Below, piece after piece: positions 58,732-64,000 of a stretch of DNA of 64,000 nt. The position numbers and the translations under genes are program-made. Each line of letters begins with the position of its first letter. Position 1 is the stretch's first letter. Below the pieces are notes generated by a model. The model did not search any database. It saw nothing but the letters and a program-made list of their open reading frames with translations, and was not told the DNA's origin. This stretch comes from Pseudomonas sp. PDM15 (GTDB lineage: Bacteria; Pseudomonadota; Gammaproteobacteria; Pseudomonadales; Pseudomonadaceae). Location: assembly GCF_014851565.1 (NCBI RefSeq), contig NZ_JACVAA010000005.1:248001-312000 (forward strand), in the 5' to 3' direction.

Positions 58732-60291
58732 TCACTGCGGCTCGGGAGTGAGCAGCAGGCGGCTGACCCGCCGTTCATGCACCTCTTCCACGCGCATGCA
58801 CCAGCCGGCGAACTGCACCTCGTCGCCCACCACCGGCAGGCGGTCGAGCAGGCTCATCACCAGGCCGGCGAGGGTCTGGTAGTCCTCGGTGGCCTGGGCC
58901 TGCAGGCCGATGCGCGAGCGCAGCTGCACCAGGTTGAGCGCACCGCTGACGCGGAAGCCGGCGCCGGCTGGCTCGATATCCGGGCCGTCCACCTCGCTGG
59001 CGTCCGGCAGCTCGCCGGCGATGGCCTCGAGAATGTCGGTCAGGGTCAGCAGGCCGACGAAGCCACCGAACTCGTTGACCACGAAGGCCACGTGGGTCGA
59101 GGCCTGGCGCATCTGTTCCAGGGCGCCGAGCACCGCACAGCTGTCCGGCAGGTTGAGCGGCTGGCGCAGCAGGCCCTCGATATCCGGCTCGCGCTGCTCA
59201 AGCAGCTCCTTGAGCATCTCCTTCTTGTGTACGAAGCCCAGCGGCTCGTCCACCTGGCCGTCACGAATCACCAGCAGGCGCGAGTGCGGCGACTCCAGCA
59301 GGGCCTGGCGAATCTGCTCGGGGGCATGGCCCAGGTCGATATGGTCAACCGCCATGCGCCCGGTCATCACCTGGGTGATCGGCTGCTCGGCCAGACCCAG
59401 CACGCCGCGGATCATCACCCGCTCGCGGCGGTCGAACGGCACCAGGTCACCGGCGCCGCCCTCCAGCATGTCGGCGATCTCCTCGCCCACCTCGTCGGCC
59501 TCGACCTTGCCGCCGAGCAGGCGCAGCACCGCGTGGGCGGTCCGTTCGCGGCGGCCGCGGCCATCCTGCAGCTGGCGCTTGCGCTTGTGCCGCACCAGCT
59601 GATTGGCCACCTCGATGAGGATGGAGAAGCCGATGGCCGCGTACAGGTAGCCCTTGGGAATGTGGAAGCCCAGGCCCTCGGCGGTCAGGCTGAAGCCGAT
59701 CATCATCAAAAAGCCCAGGCACAGCATGATCACCGTCGGATGGGCGTTGACGAAGGCGGTCAGCGGCTTGCTGGCGACGATCATCAGGCCGATGGAGATG
59801 ATCACGGCGATCATCATCACTTCCAGGTGCTCGACCATGCCCACGGCGGTGATCACCGCGTCTAGGGAGAACACCGCATCGAGCACCACGATCTGCGCCA
59901 CCACCGGCCAGAACAGCGCGTAGGTGCGGCTGCCGCCCGGCTGATGGGTGCGACCCTCGAGACGCTCGTGCAGCTCCATGGTGGCCTTGAACAGCAGGAA
60001 CACACCACCGAACAGCATGATCAGGTCACGCCCGGAGAAGCTGTGGCCGAACACCTCTATCAGCGGTTCGGTCAGGGTCACCAGCCAGGAAATACTCGCC
60101 AGCAGACCCAGGCGCATCAGCAGCGCCAGGCTCAGGCCGATCAGCCGCGCGCGGTCACGCAGGTGCGGCGGCAGCTTGTCGGCGAGAATCGCGATGAACA
60201 CCAGGTTGTCGATGCCGAGCACGATCTCCAGCACGATCAGGGTCAGCAGGCCGAGCCAGGCCGTGGGATCGGCCATCCATTCGAAGATCAT
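58732..60291 (-). CDS. TerC-family membrane protein with CBS pair and CorC/HlyC domain
   Basis: A 519-residue protein like E. coli YoaE/YegH. The N-terminal TerC domain (about 1-235) has seven hydrophobic segments and the acidic motifs [10 protein letters not shown] and [19 protein letters not shown] pair (about 300-425; [38 protein letters not shown]) and a transporter-associated C-terminal domain ([17 protein letters not shown]) follow. Probably a metal (Mn-type) exporter. The 248-base leader was searched by eye for a yybP-ykoY riboswitch; none was convincing. Confidence 0.9.
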   Translation of the reverse strand: MIFEWMADPTAWLGLLTLIVLEIVLGIDNLVFIAILADKLPPHLRDRARLIGLSLALLMRLGLLASISWLVTLTEPLIEVFGHSFSGRDLIMLFGGVFLLFKATMELHERLEGRTHQPGGSRTYALFWPVVAQIVVLDAVFSLDAVITAVGMVEHLEVMMIAVIISIGLMIVASKPLTAFVNAHPTVIMLCLGFLMMIGFSLTAEGLGFHIPKGYLYAAIGFSILIEVANQLVRHKRKRQLQDGRGRRERTAHAVLRLLGGKVEADEVGEEIADMLEGGAGDLVPFDRRERVMIRGVLGLAEQPITQVMTGRMAVDHIDLGHAPEQIRQALLESPHSRLLVIRDGQVDEPLGFVHKKEMLKELLEQREPDIEGLLRQPLNLPDSCAVLGALEQMRQASTHVAFVVNEFGGFVGLLTLTDILEAIAGELPDASEVDGPDIEPAGAGFRVSGALNLVQLRSRIGLQAQATEDYQTLAGLVMSLLDRLPVVGDEVQFAGWCMRVEEVHERRVSRLLLTPEPQ

Positions 60292-60539
60292 GCTTTTCTC
60301 CGGGCAGGCGTCGACGCAGCGCGGGCACGGTAGACGTGGCGCAGGGCGTATCGTTCAGGTGAACTCGGCAGCGGACGCGCGCAGGCGTCGAGGGAAGGGT
60401 GGCCACTCGGAGGTGGCTGGCAACAGTCGCTATCCATGGGTTCCGTGGGTGAAAAATGGGAAGGCCATGCTAACGGCATGACCGCCCATTCCTAAGCGGC
60501 AAAGCGTTACCAATTCTTAACGCAGCGGTGCGAAACGCT

Positions 60540-61316
60540 CTACCAATAGTTCTCCACCGCGACCTGGCCGGGGCGACGGGTCAGCGCCAGGTTGAGATTG
60601 CGCGCCTTGAGCACGGCACGGGTGTCTTCGATCATCTGCGGGTTGCCGCAGAGCATGATGCGCGAATGCTCGGGTTCCAGCGCCAGGCCGGCGGCGCGTT
60701 CCAGCTCGCCGTTCTCGATCAGCGTGGTGATCCGCGCATTGAGCGCACCGGGCATCCGCTCGCGGGTCACCACCGGCACGTAGGTCAGCTTGTGCCCGGC
60801 CCCCTCCAGCCACTCGCGCTGCGGCAGCTCGGCGATCAGCTCCTGATAGGCCAGCTCGCCACGGTCGCGGGCGCTGTAGACCAGGACGATGCGCTCGAAG
60901 CGCTGCCAGGCCTCCAGGTCCTGCAGGATCGACAGGAAGGGTGCGAGGCCCGTGCCGGTGCCGATCAACCAGAGGTCGCGGCCATCGGGAAAGCGGTCGA
61001 GGGTGAGATAACCGGTGGCCTGTCTCTCCACCAGCAGCTCGTCGCCGGCCGCAAGACGGCTCAGCTCGGAGGTGAACTCGCCGCCGGGCACCACGATGGA
61101 GAAGAACTCCAGGTACTCGTCGTGCGGCGCCGAGACCACCGAGTAGGCACGCCACACCACCGAGCCGTCGGCCTTGCGTACGCCGAGGCGCACGAACTGC
61201 CCGGCGCGAAAGCGGAAGCCGGCGTCACGGGTGCAGACCAGGCTGAACAGGCTGGGCGACCAGACCCGCACGTCGGTGAGGGTCTGGCGGGTGAACTTCT
61301 CTTCGCTGGCGGTCAT
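60540..61316 (-). CDS. fpr: Ferredoxin-NADP+ reductase
   Basis: A 258-residue FAD enzyme of the bacterial FPR class: FRAGQFVRLGVR and RAYSVVSAPHDE bind FAD, LIGTGTGLAPFLSILQDLE binds NADP, and the chain ends VENYW with a terminal aromatic residue stacking on flavin. It supplies or withdraws electrons from ferredoxin or flavodoxin. Stands alone; gap 60292-60539 holds no gene I can support. Confidence 0.93.
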   Translation of the reverse strand: MTASEEKFTRQTLTDVRVWSPSLFSLVCTRDAGFRFRAGQFVRLGVRKADGSVVWRAYSVVSAPHDEYLEFFSIVVPGGEFTSELSRLAAGDELLVERQATGYLTLDRFPDGRDLWLIGTGTGLAPFLSILQDLEAWQRFERIVLVYSARDRGELAYQELIAELPQREWLEGAGHKLTYVPVVTRERMPGALNARITTLIENGELERAAGLALEPEHSRIMLCGNPQMIEDTRAVLKARNLNLALTRRPGQVAVENYW

Positions 61317-61403
61317 GGCGTTACCTTACTTCCACATAGGCGCAGTCTCGCGCAAAGAGCGCCGGACAAACACCGCCATTTTGCAAGGAATAGGACGCAG
61401 GGA

Positions 61404-62393
61404 TTAGCGGCGGTTGACGGTCTGCGCGGCGCGCAACATGTCGGCGCCGATCTCCGTCTCGTACTGTTTCCACAGCGGCTGCATGGCGCTGCGCCATGCG
61501 GCGCGCTCGTCCTTGCTGAGGGCGATGACTCGGGCGCGGCCGGCGCCGACCAGTTGCTCGCGGCCCTGGCGATTGAGCTGCTCGGCGTCCTTGTTCACCT
61601 GGGTGGTGACCTCCTCGACTATCGCCTCCAGCTCACTGCGGGTGGCGTAGGGAATGCTCTGCCAGAACGACGAACTGCTGATCAGCATGTAGTTGAGCGA
61701 GCCATGGTTGGTCTCGGTGATGAACGGCTGGGCACTGTCGAAGCCCGCGGCGGCCATGTTCGACCAAGCGTTCTCGGTGCCCTGTACGGTGCCGGCCTGC
61801 AGCGCCTTGAGCGACTCGCCGAAGGGAATGCGCTTGGCCTGGGCGCCGAGGGCAGCGAACTGGGCCTCCAGCACGCTGGACGACTGGATGCGGAAGGCCA
61901 GGCCCTTGGCATCGGCCGGCGCGCGCAGCTCGCGGGTGGCGGAGAGCTGCTTCATGCCGTTGTTCCAGAAGGCCAGACCGTAGATGTTCTGCCCAGCCAT
62001 GGAGCGCAGCAGCTCGCGGCTCTTCTCGCGGCGCTGGAAGCGCTTGACCGCCTCCAGGTCATCGAACAGGAACGGCAGGTCGAACACCTGCAGCTGCTTG
62101 GTATAGGCCTCGAACTTGGACACCGAGGGCGCCAGCATCTGCACCTCGCCGCGCTGCAGGGCGGCCATCTCGTCGGCGTCGCCGAACAGCGTGGAGTCAG
62201 GGTAGACCTCGACCTTCACCGCGCCACCCAGGCGCTCCGCCACCAGGCGCTGGAACAGCAGCGCGCCGCGGCCCTTGGGTGTGTCGTTGGCGACCACGTG
62301 GGAGAACTTGATCAGGATCGGTTGGCCTTCGGCGCGCAGCGGCGCGGAGAACAGCAGGGAGAGGGATAGACAGGCAGCGAACAGGTACTTCAT
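61404..62393 (-). CDS. dctP: TRAP-type substrate-binding protein, DctP family
   Basis: A 329-residue periplasmic protein. Signal peptide MKYLFAACLSLSLLFSAPLRA, then IKFSHVVANDTPKGRGALLFQRLVAERLGG, and the conserved Arg-containing AFRIQSSSVLEAQFAALGA plus GTVQGTENAWSNM, as in C4-dicarboxylate binders. The membrane partners DctQ and DctM are not in the window downstream (fpr follows), so it is either an orphan or its partners are elsewhere. Confidence 0.9.
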   Translation of the reverse strand: MKYLFAACLSLSLLFSAPLRAEGQPILIKFSHVVANDTPKGRGALLFQRLVAERLGGAVKVEVYPDSTLFGDADEMAALQRGEVQMLAPSVSKFEAYTKQLQVFDLPFLFDDLEAVKRFQRREKSRELLRSMAGQNIYGLAFWNNGMKQLSATRELRAPADAKGLAFRIQSSSVLEAQFAALGAQAKRIPFGESLKALQAGTVQGTENAWSNMAAAGFDSAQPFITETNHGSLNYMLISSSSFWQSIPYATRSELEAIVEEVTTQVNKDAEQLNRQGREQLVGAGRARVIALSKDERAAWRSAMQPLWKQYETEIGADMLRAAQTVNRR

Positions 62394-62423
62394 GAACTTC
62401 CTTGCGGCAATGCAATAGCGGCA

Positions 62424-62442
62424 CCCCGCAAGACTTGCGGGG
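62424..62442. other. Near-perfect palindrome in the dctP-rlmG spacer
   Basis: CCCCGCAAG (62424-62432), one base, CTTGCGGGG (62434-62442): 9-bp arms, about 30 bases upstream of the dctP start. Could be an operator or a leader hairpin; no regulator assigned. Confidence 0.45.
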
Positions 62443-62653
62443 CGAATGATGGTTTAGGTTTGTGCGGCCACTGGGGCCGGGGGTTCGGACGGTGCCTGCG
62501 CTCAGGTCGCGCGGCCATCCGATTTGTTGTTGGACATGCCACCCATTGCGGAACTTCGGCGGCGGCAAGTGACTGCATATTCTCCGGATTGCACCTCGTG
62601 GTCACAAGCCGCCTGTTTCTCACTTCGAGACATTTCCCTATGCATCTAGGACA

Positions 62654-63811
62654 ATGCCGCCTGCCCCGCCTACCGATCCCGCTGCCATGCCGACTCTCGC
62701 CACGCCCTTCGCCCAGCTCGACCTGATCCGCCAGCCGGAGATGGCTAACGAACCGCTGCAAGCCTTCGACGCCGCCGACGAGTACCTGCTCACCCATGTC
62801 CACGAACTGGGCCTGAGCCCGGACAGCCGAGTACTGCTGCTCAACGACGGCTTCGGCGCCCTGGCCTGCTCGCTGGCCGCGCACTGCCGGGTGACCAGCA
62901 GCGGCGACTCGCACCTGGGCTACCTGGCCCTGCAGAAGAACCTGGCGCGCAACGGCCTGGCTGCCGACAGCGTGCGCTTCGTGCCGGCCAGCGACAGGGT
63001 GGAAGGACCATTCGACCTGGTGCTGCTGCGCGCACCCAAGACCCTGGCCCTGCTGGAAGAGCAACTGATCCGCCTGCACGGCCAGCTGGCGCCCGGTGCC
63101 AGGGTGATCGCCGGCGCCATGCTCAAGCACCTGCCGCGCAGCGCCGGCGAGTTGATGGAGCAATACATCGGCCCGCTGCAGGCTTCGCTGGCGGTGAAGA
63201 AGGCGCGCCTGCTGACGGCCACGGTCGAAGCCAGGCCGGCGCCGACTTCGCCCTACCCGACCCGCTACCGGCTCGACAAGCCGGCGCTGGAGCTGGTCAA
63301 TCATGCCAACGTGTTCTGCCGCGAGGGCCTGGACATAGGCACCCGCGCCTTCCTGCCGCATCTGCCGAAGCGACTGACAGCACAGCGGGTGGCCGACCTC
63401 GGCTGCGGCAATGGCGTGCTGGCCATCGCCTATGCCCTGGCCAACCCCGAGGCCGAACTGACCCTGGTGGACGAGTCCTATATGGCCGTGCAGTCCGCCG
63501 AGCAGAACTGGCGCGCGGCGCTGGGCCAGCGCCCGGCCTCCTTCCGCGCCGCCGATGGCCTGGCCGATCAGCCCGCCGACTCGCTCGACCTGGTGCTGTG
63601 CAACCCGCCCTTCCACCAGCAGCAGGTGGTCGGCGACTTCCTCGCCTGGCGCATGTTCCAGCAGGCCCGCGCGGCGCTGGTCACCGGCGGCGAGCTGTGG
63701 ATAGTCGGCAACCGCCACCTGGGCTACCACGCCAAGCTCAAGCGCCTGTTCCGCGGCGTCGAGCAGGTCGCGGCCAATCCCAAGTTCGTGGTGCTCAAAG
63801 CCACCAAGTAG
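62654..63811 (+). CDS. rlmG: 23S rRNA (guanine-1835-N2)-methyltransferase RlmG
   Basis: A 385-residue methyltransferase of the RsmC/RlmG class with a duplicated fold. The N-terminal half lacks the SAM motif (NEPLQAFDAADEYLL, LLLNDGFGALAC). The C-terminal half has the SAM site VADLGCGNGVLAIAYALANP, and the catalytic NPPF in LVLCNPPFHQQQVVGDF. It matches E. coli RlmG (HANVFSR/C, GLDIGTRAFLPHLP) better than RsmC. ATG 62654 has AGGA close upstream; ATG 62687 (MPTLATPF) is an alternative start. Confidence 0.92.
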   Translation: MPPAPPTDPAAMPTLATPFAQLDLIRQPEMANEPLQAFDAADEYLLTHVHELGLSPDSRVLLLNDGFGALACSLAAHCRVTSSGDSHLGYLALQKNLARNGLAADSVRFVPASDRVEGPFDLVLLRAPKTLALLEEQLIRLHGQLAPGARVIAGAMLKHLPRSAGELMEQYIGPLQASLAVKKARLLTATVEARPAPTSPYPTRYRLDKPALELVNHANVFCREGLDIGTRAFLPHLPKRLTAQRVADLGCGNGVLAIAYALANPEAELTLVDESYMAVQSAEQNWRAALGQRPASFRAADGLADQPADSLDLVLCNPPFHQQQVVGDFLAWRMFQQARAALVTGGELWIVGNRHLGYHAKLKRLFRGVEQVAANPKFVVLKATK

Positions 63812-63920
63812 CCGCCCGAGTGGTGCTGCAGACCTGCAGAGAGAGGCCGCCGAGTCACTGCGACAAATTGCCCAATGCGACAATCCGCCGGCTACGACCG
63901 CAGCGGCAGAGCGCGGATGA

Positions 63921-63934
63921 TTGACCCAGATCAA
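63921..63934. promoter_or_regulatory. ANR/FNR box upstream of the bd-type oxidase gene
   Basis: TTGACCCAGATCAA differs from TTGAT-N4-ATCAA at one position. It is centred only 26 bases before the start codon, a position suited to repression or to a very short leader. Confidence 0.75.
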
Positions 63935-63952
63935 TCTCCGGAGTGGCCATTC

Positions 63953-64000
63953 ATGCTCGGCCTCGATGCACTGGAACTGGCGCGAATCCAGTTCGCCTTC
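63953..64000 (+). CDS. Cytochrome bd / cyanide-insensitive quinol oxidase subunit I, N-terminus only
   Basis: ATG 63953, with GGAG nine bases upstream, opens MLGLDALELARIQFAF and runs off the window. This matches the start of CydA/CioA proteins (family pattern M-x-G-L-E-A-L-x-L-A-R-x-Q-F-A-F). An ANR box just upstream fits an oxygen-controlled terminal oxidase. Sixteen codons cannot tell CydA from CioA. Confidence 0.72.
   Translation, partial: MLGLDALELARIQFAF

Noticed and set aside
60292..60539. yybP-ykoY manganese riboswitch upstream of the TerC-family gene
   Set aside because: Looked for because TerC genes often carry one, but no convincing conserved core was found by eye. A covariance-model search would settle it.

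Overview
The window is a gene-dense, GC-rich (about 63-65% by eye) piece of a Pseudomonas chromosome. From memory, the gene order follows the P. aeruginosa stretch running from the minor-pilin cluster (pilV-pilE) through ileS, obgE, the rtc locus, morA, glyA, cstA, mapZ, radA and mscL. Sequence details (fimU-pilVWXY1E order, MapZ, MorA, and a CydA/CioA-type oxidase start behind an ANR box) fit a gamma-proteobacterial pseudomonad. The species cannot be fixed from this alone.

Layout. 1-6.7 kb: minor type IV pilin operon (end of a FimU-like gene, pilV, pilW, pilX, a very large pilY1, pilE), lower in GC than the rest. 6.7-14.1 kb: leftward housekeeping block murJ, ribF-ileS-lspA-fkpB-ispH. 14.2-19.5 kb: rpsT; leftward creA-proB and rplU-rpmA-obgE; ispB. 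19.5-24.8 kb: Fur-box-preceded small gene, fklB, YqhA-family membrane protein, an unknown gene flanked by DnaA-box-like pairs, a Lon-like protease and a DksA/TraR-type zinc-finger protein.

24.9-33.5 kb is the most interesting part, an RNA-repair / Ro locus. The CARF-sigma54 activator gene rtcR is divergent from a sigma54-promoter-led operon: a Ro60 (TROVE-vWA) gene, then about 600 non-coding bases holding five tandem Y-RNA-like structures, then rtcB, a HEAT-type repeat protein, an unrecognised protein and rtcA. Each RNA is closed by the same kind of two-part stem with conserved internal-loop bases. Three carry a circularly permuted tRNA-like module (T arm, capped acceptor stem, UA, D arm), one carries only T arm plus acceptor, and one is a bare hairpin. 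They are probably Ro60 ligands made together with the RtcA/RtcB repair enzymes when RtcR senses damaged RNA.

33.6-46.8 kb: a coiled-coil exported-protein gene broken by an in-frame amber codon, ettA, a MorA-type GGDEF-EAL regulator, glyA, and a 1613-residue secreted RTX protein resembling alginate epimerase/acetylhydrolase whose epimerase active-site residues are all replaced. 46.8-64 kb: CobW GTPase with ybdD-cstA, a DUF3142 lipoprotein/large exported protein/mapZ operon, radA, two GNAT acetyltransferases, two divergent YdcH-like genes around a perfect ANR box, a stand-alone EAL protein, mscL, a TerC-CBS membrane protein, a ferredoxin-NADP reductase, a TRAP-type binding protein, rlmG, and the first codons of a bd-type oxidase subunit I preceded by an ANR box. 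No canonical tRNA, rRNA, CRISPR array, insertion sequence or prophage was seen.
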